DNA of 64,000 nucleotides, from assembly GCF_000276665.1 (NCBI RefSeq), contig NW_004955469.1, positions 10,712,130 through 10,776,129 on the forward strand. Direction: 5' to 3'. Position numbers and translations under genes: made by a program. The first letter of the stretch is position 1. The number at the start of each line of letters is the position of its first letter. The stretch is from Chinchilla lanigera (taxonomy: Eukaryota > Chordata > Mammalia > Rodentia > Chinchillidae). Under the pieces are notes generated by a model. That model searched no databases and was not told the DNA's origin. It worked only from the letters and a program-made list of their open reading frames with translations. Below, in pieces: positions 1 to 10,372 of this stretch.

Positions 1-93
1 CATCCAACTATTACATGTTTTTAGTTGAAAATTTATTTGAAGGATTTAAGAAATGGACTATAAAATAAATTTAGTCTTAAAATATACTCTATA

Positions 94-180
94 GGCTGGA
101 GATATAGTGCAGCAGGCACAAGTACCTGCCTGGCAAGTGCAAGGTGCTGAGTTCGACTCTTAGTACCCCCCCTCAAAAAT
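94..180 (+). repeat. ID-like SINE (old)
   Basis: A tRNA-derived body (ctggagatatagtgcag, then cctggcaagtgcaaggt and gttcgac) with a weak A-rich tail. Box A is mutated. Confidence 0.75.
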
Positions 181-213
181 ATATATATACGTACACTTTT
201 AAAATGTAGCACA

Positions 214-300
214 GGGGCTGGTGTCTATGTAGTTCAATGGTAGAGCATTTGCCAAGTATGCATAACAGTGTGGTTCTAAGCACAGGACTGGTAAAAAAAA
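214..300 (+). repeat. ID-like SINE, diverged
   Basis: Starts ggggctgg and keeps the tRNA outline (agttcaatggtagagcatttgcc) but is heavily mutated in the B box. Ends in A8. Confidence 0.65.
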
Positions 301-714
301 TAGCGTTCTTTATTCCATTATCTTGGGAGAAGTCATAGTAACCCTATTTTCTCAAGGAGCTTGTTTAACAAGTCTAAATTTTTCAAATTTTAATAGGAAA
401 GTTTCCTAATCCCCAAAATTGAGCTGCTCTGCCTTGTCCCTCCAAGGGCCACTAATATACCTCTTAAACTTTAAGGGTTTTGAAACACTTGGAAAAAATC
501 ACTGGTCTAGGCAAATAATAAGGCTCTGTGTAGCCCTTAAATGTTATAATTCTCATTCACTTTGGGTTTTAAGTAACTGCAACTAAATATTTTTGCTAGA
601 CTGCACAGAAGTTTTAGACTTCATGAAATCAGCACAAGGTACATTTTCTATGCTTTGATTTCTTAAATAACTGTCACTTCCCTGATACTAATATCTGGTA
701 AGGATTTTACCCAT
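301..714. other. SPDYA intron, no feature seen
   Basis: AT-rich unique sequence. No exon with matching splice sites for the upstream SPDYA Ringo-box exons was recognised. Confidence 0.6.
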
Positions 715-785
715 GTATGTCATCTAATCTTCAGAACAGTTTGTCGTATATAGCATCACTATTTTAGAGATAAAGAATCTGAGCC

Positions 786-896
786 GGGGCTGGGGATTTA
801 GCTCAGTGGCAAAAGCGCTTGCCTGGCAAATGCAAGGTCGTGAGTTCGGTTCCTGGTACCAGAGAAAAACCAAAAACTAAAAAAAAAAAAAAAAAA
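786..896 (+). repeat. ID-like SINE, young
   Basis: Full-length body ggggctggggatttagctca with both tRNA promoter boxes and a long A tail. Target duplication AAAGAATCTGAGCC at 772-785 and 897-910. Confidence 0.92.
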
Positions 897-910
897 AAAG
901 AATCTGAGCC

Positions 911-1020
911 TTGGGGCTGGGGATTTAGCTCAGCGGCAAAGCGCCTGCCTGGCAAGCGCAAGGTCGTGAGTTTGGTTCCCGGTACCGGAGAAAAACAAAA
1001 ACAAAAACAAAAACAAAAAA
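911..1020 (+). repeat. ID-like SINE, young, same target site as neighbour
   Basis: Near-consensus copy with an (AAAAAC)n tail. It is bounded by a second and third copy of AAAGAATCTGAGCC (897-910 and 1021-1034). Confidence 0.92.
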
Positions 1021-1150
1021 AAAGAATCTGAGCCTCACAAAGCTTAAATGACTTGCTCAGTAGCATACAGCTACTAGTGGCAAAGCCACGATAAGAAACT
1101 AAATCTATCCCAAATCTAAAATCAGTCTTATAAAACAATTCCTGAGATCC

Positions 1151-1472
1151 AGGTATGGTGGCACATGCCTGTAGTCCCAGCACTTGGGAGGCTGAGTCAG
1201 GAGGGTTGCTGTGAGATCAACACCAACATGAACTACATAGTGAAACCCTGCCTCAGAAAGAAAGAATCACATCCTCTTTTGAGCCAACTATCTTTCCTAT
1301 GATTGAAATATTCCTTTTTATTTTGCTTTTTTTGAGACTGGGTCTCACTCTGTAATTCAGGCTTGTTTTAAACTCATTATGTAGCCCTGGCTGGCCTCAA
1401 ACTCATAGTGATCTTCCTGCCTTAGCCTCCCCAGTGCTATGAGTACAGGCATGCACCACCACACCTGGTCAG
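1151..1472. repeat. two B1-type SINEs, + then -
   Basis: 1151-1265 reads forward (ggtggcacatgcctgtag) and 1329-1472 reads in reverse (ttttgagactgggtctc to ccaccacacctggtc). About 60 bp of intron separates them. Confidence 0.85.
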
Positions 1473-1662
1473 AATTTTTTTAAAATAAACATCCTAAAAA
1501 CTTGCAAGTTTGCTTCATTCTATTTCCTGTTTGAAATAATTTACTTTGTCAATTATTGTCTTAATGATTCAAGCAATCAGTAGCTTTACAGTAATGTCTT
1601 ATCTGGAGATGTTTTGTTATTGTTGTCTAAATTGGTGAGTTAGATCTCACATTAAGAAACAG

Positions 1663-1826
1663 CTTTTTTTTTTTTTTTTTTGGTCTTTTTTGAGACAAGG
1701 TCTTGCTATGCAGTTCAGGCTGGCCTTGAGCTCACTTGGTTGCCCAGGCTGGTCTTGAACTCACAAAGATCCTCATGCCTCAGCCTCCTGAGTGCTGGGA
1801 TTACATGCACCACCACACCTGGCCCA
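1663..1826 (-). repeat. B1-type SINE just upstream of the SPDYA exon
   Basis: A T17 run, then the reverse B1 with the internal duplication. Target duplication agaaacagctttt at about 1653 and 1826. It ends 72 bp before the exon acceptor. Confidence 0.9.
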
Positions 1827-1898
1827 GAAACAGCTTTTCTGAGTTATAATTGTTGCTCTTAATTTTACTAGAATCTAAAAGTGAGCTTTCCATTATAG

Positions 1899-2196
1899 GT
1901 CATGGCCATTGCACCAACACATTATATTTGGCAACGAGAGCGTTCTGTACATCACAGTGGAGCTATCAGAAACTACAACAGAGAGCAAGTTCAGCTGCCC
2001 CGGGGACCTAGTGCCACGCCAGTAGATTGCTCACTCTGCGGTAAAAAAGGAAGATACGTTAGACTCGGATTGTCTTCATCATCATCTTCATGCAGTGACA
2101 TGGGAGAGCTGATGGAAAAACACTCTTGGGAATCCCACAATCCATTATCAATGGACATAATAGGTGACCCTTCTCATTCTTCTAGTTATTCTCAAG
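1899..2196 (+). CDS. SPDYA: SPDYA (Speedy/RINGO A) penultimate coding exon
   Basis: The exon runs from an AG acceptor at 1897-1898 to a GTATGA donor at 2197 and leaves one base of a split codon. The peptide begins V-M-A-I-A-P-T-H-Y-I-W and contains C-S-L-C-G-K-K-G-R-Y and a serine run, which I recognise as the C-terminal part of Speedy A, just after the Ringo box. The family binds and activates CDK1 and CDK2 without cyclin, and in germ cells acts at meiotic telomeres. The Ringo box exons are not in this window, so only the C-terminal tail is seen. The exon has no frameshift or stop. The ATG at 1902 is internal, not a start. Confidence 0.93.
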
Positions 2197-2904
2197 GTAT
2201 GATTTAGTAATAAGACAGAATTAGATTTATGCATGTTATTTATTGAGCTGTAGTCAGTACTTGCAGGCAGGGATACATCATAATTTATACACAAAGCAGG
2301 GAATTAAATTAGGATTGAGTTTTCCTCTTTTCAGTTACCACTTTTTGTCTTGTGTGATATCCTACATAAAATAAAAGTTTTATTATGACATGTTAAATTG
2401 CAACCTAATACACCATAAGCCTTGAATATTAGAACCTGAACCATTTCTTTGAAATGTTTACTTTATCCAAAAAGAATTTAAAGAAGAAATAAATTTATAA
2501 TCTCACCATCCAACTACTTGTTTCCTTCTACATACTTACCTATTTCTAACAAAATTGGAACCATCTGTATTAGGCCAGCTTTTTTGCTATGTATCACAAA
2601 GCACTTTCTTGTGTCATTATTTAATCTTTGAAAACTTCATTTTTAATCCTGGCATGGTGTAAGTACCATAATTCAGTTGCATATTTCATTTTTGTAGAGA
2701 TTTAAGTGCTACAAACAGTATATTATTTAGAAAGTAATTTCATTAACTGGAAATACAACCACATCACAATTTTCAAGTTATTTTTATATAGTATTTCTCT
2801 GACACTTCCAGATTTGAAGTAATATTAGAATAATGATAATGATCCTTTGTACTTCTTATAAAGCCTTTCTTCCAGATTTCATGCATCTGAAGATAGGACT
2901 TCGA
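2197..2904. other. SPDYA intron, unique AT-rich
   Basis: No repeat family or coding potential recognised. Confidence 0.6.
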
Positions 2905-3562
2905 TTTCTTTTTTTTTTTTTCCTTTTTTTCTGAGACAGGGTCTTGCTGTGTAGTTCAGGCTGGCCTTGAACTCACTACGTAGCCCAGACTGTCCTTGAA
3001 CTTGCAGCGATCCTCCTGCCTCAGCCTCCCAAGTGCTGGGATTAGAGGCGTGGACCACCACACCTGTCCAGAACTGAGATTTCTTATGGTTCTTTCTAAC
3101 CTGTCATGAGAAGTTAACAAATCTCATCATGAGTGGTGGCCTGCAACCTATCTATTCAGGAAGCAAGGAGAATCTCATATTCAAGGCTATCTTTTTTTCC
3201 TTTTTTTTCTTTCGTTTTTTTGAGACAGGGTTTTTCTATACAGTTCAGGCTAACCTTGAACTCACTTTGTAGCCCATACTAGCCTCAAACTCACAGTGAT
3301 ACTCCTGCCTCAGCCTCTGAGATTACAGGCATGCACCACCACGCCTGGCTGAGGAACATTTTGAGTGAGGTATGGTGGTTCTCGCCTGTAATCCCAGAAT
3401 TCTGGGAGGCTGAGGCAGGAGGATCAAGAAAATCAAATCAAGAATAGAGCCCAGCCTAGGCAATTTAATCACCTAGGGAGATCCTTTCTCAGAATTTCAA
3501 AAAAAAAAAAATGTTTAAAAAGGGCTGAGGATGTAGCTCAGCACTCCTGGGTTCAACCCCTG
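2905..3562. repeat. SINE cluster (B1 -, B1 -, B1 +, ID fragment)
   Basis: B1 reverse at 2909-3070, a B1 forward fragment at 3127-3192, B1 reverse at 3206-3352, B1 forward at 3366-3510 and a truncated ID at 3521-3562. They are followed by a GGAGGG-rich purine stretch to 3635. Confidence 0.85.
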
Positions 3563-3689
3563 TAGAAAAGGAAAAGAAGGGAGGGTAGGAGGGTGCGAGG
3601 GTGGAAGGAAGGGAGGGAAGGAGGGAATTTAACAAACCTGCATTACTACACAATTTTTACTTACTTTTTGCACTTCTCTATGAGAGTGA

Positions 3690-3790
3690 AAATGATATTT
3701 TTATTTGTATTAGTACATGTTCACAGTATATAATGAATACATTCATCATGGAGAGTTGGTACATATACATAATGTTAGGTAAAAAGGAGG
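3690..3790 (-). repeat. L1 3' end fragment
   Basis: The sequence gtattagtacatgttcacagtatataatg recurs with small changes at 6640, 21640 and 25660, where it marks L1 3' ends read on the minus strand. Confidence 0.6.
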
Positions 3791-3804
3791 AAAAAACAAA
3801 GGCA

Positions 3805-4590
3805 TGAGCTCAACAGGACAGTTTTATTGAGGACAAACCTGAGAGGGACCACTTGGACCAGACCAATAACATTCATACAGACTTCCAGGTCTTTTACATG
3901 GTCACGAGTATAAAGGGTGAGCTGTGGAGGGAAAAGTTCAAAATGGCCCATTCAAGGGAGAGAGTTCAGTGGAATGGGGCTGGGACTCCCGCCAGGGACA
4001 AGGCTTGAGGAATGAATACAGGAGTGTCAGATGCCTGCCAAGAGCAGGGCTGAAGAATGTGATGGGAGTTATGGGTGTAGCCATGGTCACTGGACCTTAG
4101 GAACACCTGATCATACATGGTGTAAAAGCATAGCGGGATGGAAGATGCTTAAAGTGGCCTCCGGTAAGCCAAGGTTGGTGGCGGTTGGACTCCTTCAATT
4201 AGCACATCATCATTCGTTTCACATCCCTTTCTTCTCTCCACCCTCCTCCATGAGAGTAACAAGGATTGATGAAAATTTACTAAAGGAGAAACTACCAGTG
4301 ATGGCGAACCTTTTAGAGCCTTCAGCGATACAAACAGCCTGCTGTGGCGTGCGTGCTGTAGGTCCACCACCACTGCTCTAGACCCTAGAAGGTAGAAGTT
4401 ATGCCTCAATACCTATCCCTGGACATGGTGATCACTCAACAAATTTGGCTGACAATATAGTTGTTTCTTTTCAACACCTCCAAGCATAATTTCTGTTGTT
4501 TCAATAATACATTTGAAGGTAAATGGGGTTAGGGTCCACCCTAGGCTAAATCATAAGGTAGTAATTGGCCTTTTAACATCCCTCCCTTGT
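3805..4590 (-). repeat. possible LTR remnant
   Basis: Begins TGAGCTCAACAGG and soon shows TTTATTGAGGACA, which reversed is a polyadenylation signal followed by a short R/U5-like end. No second LTR and no clear outer boundary, so the right end is a guess. The hAT element at 4296 interrupts it. Confidence 0.3.
4296..4375. mobile_element. hAT-type miniature DNA transposon, 80 bp
   Basis: The left end CAGTGATGGCGAACCT and the reversed right end CAGTGGTGGTGGACCT match at 13 of 16 positions. The right flank CTCTAGAC fits the hAT target preference nTCTAGAn, but the left flank no longer matches it. The same terminus is found at 52403. Confidence 0.65.
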
Positions 4591-4665
4591 CTCCTCGCTC
4601 CTATGTTTACATGTTTTGACTCTCATTGTAGCTAAGAATTACTATACATTTAAAATGTCCCAGGG

Positions 4666-5125
4666 CCGAGGATATAGCTCAGTGGCACAAGCGCCTGCCT
4701 GGCAAGCACAAGGTCCAGAGTTCAATTCCTGGTACCAAATAAATAAATAAATAAAATGTTCCAGGCAAGCAGGTGTGATGGTACATGCCTGTCATCCCAG
4801 CACTTGGCAGGCTGAGGTAGAAAGATTGCCATGTGTTCAAGGCCAGCGTAGACTAGTCAAGGACAGCCTAAACTACATAGTAAGACCCTGCCTCAAAAAA
4901 AAAAAAAAACAAGAAAAAAATATAATAGGCAATACAGTAAGCAATTTATATTCACATTATTTAGTATTCACAGCCAATCATAAGCTGGCCTGGTGGTGCA
5001 CACCTGTCATCCCAGCACTTGGGAGGCTGAGGCAGGAGGATCACTGTGACATCGAGGCCAGCCTAGACTTTATAGTTAGCTCAAGGCCAGCCTAAACTAC
5101 ATAGAGAGATCCTGTTTAATAAAAT
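4666..5125 (+). repeat. ID then two B1-type SINEs
   Basis: ID at 4666-4755 with an (AAAT)n tail, B1 at 4763-4912 with an A16 tail, and B1 at 4985-5125. Confidence 0.88.
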
Positions 5126-5149
5126 AAAAGAAAAACAACCAGAGCCAAC

Positions 5150-5290
5150 AATACAGTAAATACTATTATCTCTGCTGGACAGATAGAGAACCTGAGGTTT
5201 AGAGAGGTTAAATAATTTGCCCAAGGTGAACAGAGTAATATTTGAACCTTGTCTCTAACTCTAGACAAGACCCTGAATTCTTAGCTCTTT
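5150..5290 (+). repeat. MIR SINE
   Basis: Contains gaggtttagagaggttaaat then ttgcccaaggtgaacagag, the conserved MIR core, well aligned over about 130 bp. Confidence 0.85.
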
Positions 5291-5699
5291 TTTTAGCATT
5301 TCAATATTTAATCAGTATATTAAAATTGCTGATGAAATACATGTATTAACTATATATTTGCATGTTATATACTTGTATCAATGTGTAAGAAGCACATACA
5401 TGTTTATATATTTTATATATGTATATTTACATGCTTTTTTAGAACTAAGTCTCTGAAATCTGGTATTCTTTTTCAAATCCGAAGTTTTATTTACTTGACA
5501 AAAAAATAAAGAAATATGGAGAACCCTAGTTAGTGAAGTCTAAAGCTTATACACTTTTAAAAAGCTGCCAAATATTACAGACAGTACAAAATGCACAAAT
5601 ACAATGCAGTATTTTGATTAATAAAGCAAAACTCCTCTAGGAAATTTTTTCATTTTCCTGTTACCTATCTTTTATTTTGCTCTTTATATTTAGGTTTCT
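5291..5699. other. intron, AT-rich, nothing recognised
   Basis: Dominated by TA-rich runs near 5340-5430. May include the lost 3' UTR of the L1 that follows. Confidence 0.5.
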
Positions 5700-6617
5700 C
5701 ATGCATGGTTCTCATAAAACCATGTGATTTTTAAGCTTGTGTGTCTGATTTATTTCAGTTAATATTATAGCCTCAGGATATACCTACTTTCCTACAAATG
5801 ACTTGAATTTATCCTTCTTTATGGCAGAGAAATACTCCATTATGTATAAATGCCACATTTTCTTTATCCATTTATCTGTTGATGAACATATAGGCTGCTT
5901 CCAAGATTTAGTTACTGTGAATTGTGCTGCTGTGAACATGGGTATACATGTATCACTGGTGTGATCTCTCTGACTCTTTAAGAAAGATAACTAGAAGGGG
6001 AATACATGCATCAAATGGAATTTCTAGTTCTAGCTTTGTGAGGAATCTCCAGGCTGATTTCCATTGTGGTTATACTAGTTTACATTCCCATAAACAATGT
6101 AACAGAGCTTCTTTTTTTCTCATAGCATCTACAGCACTTATGTTATTATTTGATTTCTTGATGATAGCCATTCTTTCCAGAGTAAAATGGAACCTCAGTG
6201 TTGTTTTCCTTTGCATTTCTCTAATAGCCAGAGCTGCTGGATGTTTCTTCATGTTTATTGGCCATTTGTCCTTCTTCTGAGAAGTGTTTCTTCATTTTAG
6301 TTGCTCATTTTTTTGTTCAGTCTTTTGTTCTGAGATCTTAGTTTTTTTAGTTTTTTCTTTTCTTTTTTTTTTTTCGGACAGGGTCTTGCTTTGTAGCCCA
6401 GGCTGGCCTTAAACTTGCAGTGATCCTATCCTCATGCTCCAGCCTCTCCTGAGTACTGGGCTTACAGGGATGTGTTACCACACTGAGCGTTTTTGAGTCG
6501 GTCACATAAATATATTCTAGATATTAGTCATCTGTGCAATGAATACCTGGCAAAAAAATTTTTCCCATTCTGTAGGTTGTTGCTTCATTCAGTTGTTTCC
6601 TTTCCTGTGCAGAAGGG
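5700..6617 (-). mobile_element. L1 (copy B), 3' part
   Basis: The reverse complement of the ORF2 C-terminal region (tactccattatgtataaatg, then tttatccatttatctgttgatg and ctctaatagccagagctgctgg). The sequence breaks at cctgtgcagaag and resumes at 12011 with cagaagctttttaatttgat. A reverse B1 lies at 6366-6493. Confidence 0.85.
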
Positions 6618-8190
6618 TTTTTTTGCATTTTTTATTTGTAAATTTTACACATAAATAATAACATCCATTGTAGGGAATTTGTACCTGTACGTGATATATC
6701 TTCTTTTTTTCCCATTCCGTTCCTCTCACTTCAACCCTTCACCCTTTCCTTATGTACAAAGGATTTATTTTCATTTTTTCCTTCTTTTCTCATTTTTTGC
6801 TTTTTCCTTCCTCCCCATCCCCACTTCCCCTTCTCATTTGAACCTTTTCTTCTCATTTCCCAATATCTATTATACACACTGATCTTTATTTAAACTTTCA
6901 GTTTCTTACACCAGAGAAACAGTGCAGTATTTAAACAGGTGTGTCTGATTTATTTCACTTAAGAGCATGGTCTGAGAGTATGTTTCCATTGAATAAGTGG
7001 TCACAGTGGACATCCTTGTAAAAGTTCCTGATTTTAGTGTGAAAGTTCTTGGGTTTTATCCATTTAGTATGTTGGCTGTTGGTTAGTCATATATGGCTTT
7101 TATCAGATGAGATAAAGACCATCTATTCTAATTTTCTGTAAAGTTTTTGTCATGAATGGATGTTGGACTTGGTCAAATGCTTTTTTCTGCATCTATTGAG
7201 ATGCTTTTTTGTCCTTGGCTCTGTTAATATGGTGTATTACATTTATTGATTTGCACATATTGAGCCATCCCTGCATCCTTGGGATGAATCCTACGTGGTC
7301 ATGGTGTATAGTCTTCTTCATGATTTACTGCATTCTGTTTGTCTGTATCTTATTAAAGATGCTTACATCTATGTTCATTAGGGATACTGGTCTGTAGTTC
7401 TCTTTTTTGGTGGTATCCTTCTCTGGTTTTGGTGTCAGGGTAATTCTTGCTTCCAGGAACAAATTTGTTAGTATTGGTTCCTTTCAGTTTCATGACAGAG
7501 TTTGAGAAGTAGCAGTATCAGATCTTCTCTAAATTTCCTGTAGAATTCAGCAAGGAATCTATCCAGTCCTGGGCTTTTCTTTGTTGGTAGGTTTTTAATT
7601 ACATCTTCAGTTTCACTGACTGATATTGGTTTATTTAGAATTTTTAAATCTTCTTGATTCAGCTTTGGTAATTCATGTGTATCTAAGAATCTAACAATTC
7701 TTCTGTGTTTTCTATCTAACTAGAATATAGGTTCTTGAAGTAGGGATTGATGACCTTCCAGATTTCTGTAGGATCTGTTCTGATTTTACACTTTTCATAC
7801 CTAATTGCATGCATTTGAGTGTCCCCCCCTCCCCCCGCTGCCTCTTTTTTGATAAGGTTAGCTCAGGGTTTGTCAAGTTTTTGTTTTTGTTTGTTTGTTT
7901 TTTGACTGGAAATCAAACTCAGGACCTTCTGCCTTCCAGGTAGGCTCTGGAGTTTTTCAGTTTTATTTAATCTTTCAAAGAACCAACTCTGATTCATTGA
8001 TTCTTTGTATTGTTTTCTTAGTCTCCATTGCACTAATTTCTGCCCTGAATTTTATAATTTCCTCTTTTGTATGAGCTTAGGCTTGACTTACTCTTCTTTT
8101 TCTAGAAGCTTGAGGTCGGACATTAGGTTGTTTATTTGAGCTCACTGTTTTTGTGGTATGTGAATTTGCTGCTATAATTTTCCCTCATAG

Positions 8191-8528
8191 TGCAATGGCA
8201 AGCAGAAACACTGAAACAACACCCAGGACTTGGAGGCAGATTTATTTCCATTGACTGGCACTGATCAAGCTCATGATTAAAATATCAGGCCTTGATCTCT
8301 GGTGGTCTAGGGCTTACATGGGATAAGCAAGCAGGAAGTACAGAGGCAGAATGGCTTGTCAACTGGGGATTGGTTCTTACAGTGTGCATTATAGTGACCA
8401 GCTGTGCATCACAAAGACCAGCCGTTTCTAAGAGATAGGAACAACCAGATCTGGAACAGTAACTATTACCTGGGCAATTAACAAACTGAAGTATACTGGT
8501 GTGTGGGGGGGTGGCATTTTCTGCTGCA
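8191..8528 (-). mobile_element. solo ERV LTR, same family as the provirus at 42336
   Basis: Starts TGCAATGGCAAGC and ends GGCATTTTCTGCTGCA, the exact reverse arrangement of the proviral LTR ends. Flanks are ATAG on the left and ATAA on the right (a 4-bp duplication with one change), and the L1 sequence rejoins across them. TATA-like and polyadenylation regions are present in reverse. Confidence 0.88.
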
Positions 8529-9171
8529 ATAAGACTGCTTTCCTTTTGTCCCATAAGTTCCAGTAGGTTGTATTTGCATTATTGTTTAATTGTGGGAACT
8601 GTCTAATTTTTTTCTTTATACTTTCACTGGGGCCCATTGATTATTCCAGAGGGTGCTCTTTAATTTCCATGTGTTTATGAAGTTCTTGGGAGTTTTTTTT
8701 ATTTGACACTGATTTCCAATTTCATTGCACTATGGTCTAATAATACACATGGGATAATTTTAATTTCTTTGCATTTATTTAAGCATGTTCTATGAAGTAG
8801 TAGGTAGTCTATTTTGGAGAATGTCTCATATGCAGTGGAGAAGAATGTGTATTCTGATATTGTGGGGTGGATACTCTGTAGATATGTACTAAGTCCATTT
8901 GTTAAAAAGTTTGTTTTTTTTTAAATTTTGTTCTGAAATTTTTTGTTTTTTGTCTAGTTGATTTGTTGTGACAGTGGGGTATTAAGGTCCCCCAATACAA
9001 CTGTATTAGTTCTTATTTGATTTTTTTGTGTCCATGAATATTTGTTTTATATAGTTTGGTACACTGTTATTTGGTGCATATATATTTATGATTGCTATTT
9101 CTTCCTATTGAACTGTTCCCTTTACAAGGATACAGTGACCTTCTTCATCTCTCTTAATCAGTCTTGGCTTG

Positions 9172-9221
9172 AAATCCACTTGTCTTTTTTTTTTTTCTTT
9201 CTTTTTTAATCCACTTGTCTT
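9172..9221 (-). repeat. poly(T)-only retro-insertion with target duplication
   Basis: AATCCACTTGTCTT occurs at 9172-9185 and 9208-9221, separated by 22 bases of T with two C interruptions. This looks like target-primed insertion of nothing but a poly(A) tail. Confidence 0.6.
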
Positions 9222-9979
9222 CAAATAGAACAGCTACCCCGGGTTTTTTCCAGGTTCCTGTCACATGGAATATTGCTTTCCATCCTGTGACTTTCAGTCT
9301 ATAAATTTTTTTCATTAACTATGTTTCTTGTAAGTAGCCTATTCTGAGATCTTGCTTCTTGATTCATTCTGACAGTCTGTTTCTTTTGATTGGTGAATTG
9401 AGACCATTACATTGATGATTACAACTGATAAGTATTGACATCTTTGTCACGTTAGTTTCCTGTTGTTGGTTCTCCCCTCTCACCTTATTTAATTGCTTGC
9501 CTTCCCCGGTGGGTTCATTCTGTTGAGGTTCATGGAGTTGTAGTCCTTGTTATCTCTTTCTAGAATGTCCTGCAGAACATTTTGGTGGTCATGTGCTAGT
9601 TTGGTGGTCATGAATTTCTTCAGGTGCTCTTTGTCATGGAAGTATCTTATTTCTCCATCAATTTTAGAAAGATAGTTTTGTAGAGTACATTAATCTGGGT
9701 TGGAGTTTTGTTTTATTTTAGGGCTTGAAATATTTCAAGCTCTCCCTGACTTGAGGGTTTGTGTTGAGATGTTAGCTGTGATTCTGATGGGTTTTCCTTT
9801 ATAGGTGATTTGTTTTTCTCAAACAACTTTTAACATTCTCTTCTTGTGTTGAATTTCTTGAATCTTGACTGTTACATGACTTGGTTAAAATTTTTTTTGA
9901 TCATAGCTAACTGGACTCCTACATACCTCACTTTTTTGTATGTCAACATTTTTTTCCCTGCTTGGGACATTTTCTGCCA

Positions 9980-10372
9980 TTATTTCTGTGAACAGTTTTT
10001 TTGTTGCATTTGTATTATCTCTACTCTTTCATTGATTCCAATCAATCTTATGTTCTTCTTTGCATCATCTAGCAGCTGTTGGATTGATTTTTTGTGGTCT
10101 CTTGCTATTTTTAAGTAATTGTTCTTGTCATGATCACTAACCACAATCCTGTGTTCTATATATGATATTCTGTCTGCACATTGGCTCATTCTACTGTGTA
10201 TACTTTCAATGGAATTTTTCATATTGTGTATGCCTATCTGAATCTCTTTCATGGATGCCATCTCTTTCCTGTGTTGGGTGTTCATGGTGTCCATCATTTT
10301 CCTAAGCTTGTCTATCTTTTTAAAATCTGTATCTGCTCTAGAGTCACTAACCCTGTCTTTCATTATAGTCAC
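9980..10372 (-). pseudogene. L1 ORF1 fragment (coiled coil and start of RRM)
   Basis: An open stretch of 130 codons. Heptad-rich sequence (I-D-K-L-R-K-M-M-D-T-M) is followed by S-Y-I-E-H-R-I and, near the end, K-K-N-I-R-L-I-G-I-N-E, the conserved entry to the ORF1p RNA-binding domain. It stops early after Q-K-N-C-S-Q-K, so the RRM and C-terminal domain are lost. Confidence 0.75.

Larger units (their letters stand above)
715..1120 (+). repeat. MIR fragment split by two ID insertions
   Basis: The left part (atcttcagaacagtttg to gataaagaatctgagcc) and the right part after 1035 (tcacaaagcttaaatgacttgctcag) join into the conserved MIR core. The two IDs at 786-896 and 911-1020 interrupt it. Confidence 0.75.

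Noticed and set aside
786..1020. tRNA-like sequences with A and B boxes, possible tRNA genes
   Set aside because: They are ID-like SINEs: A-rich tails, target duplications and many copies. The tRNA fold is not preserved.
4031..4381. 116-codon open frame near 4031
   Set aside because: It spans LTR-like sequence and a hAT insertion. No protein similarity is recognised and there are no splice or promoter signs.
7209..7397. Hydrophobic small open frames in L1 blocks resembling membrane peptides
   Set aside because: They are antisense reading of L1 ORF2. The T-rich strand gives Phe/Leu/Ile-rich translations.
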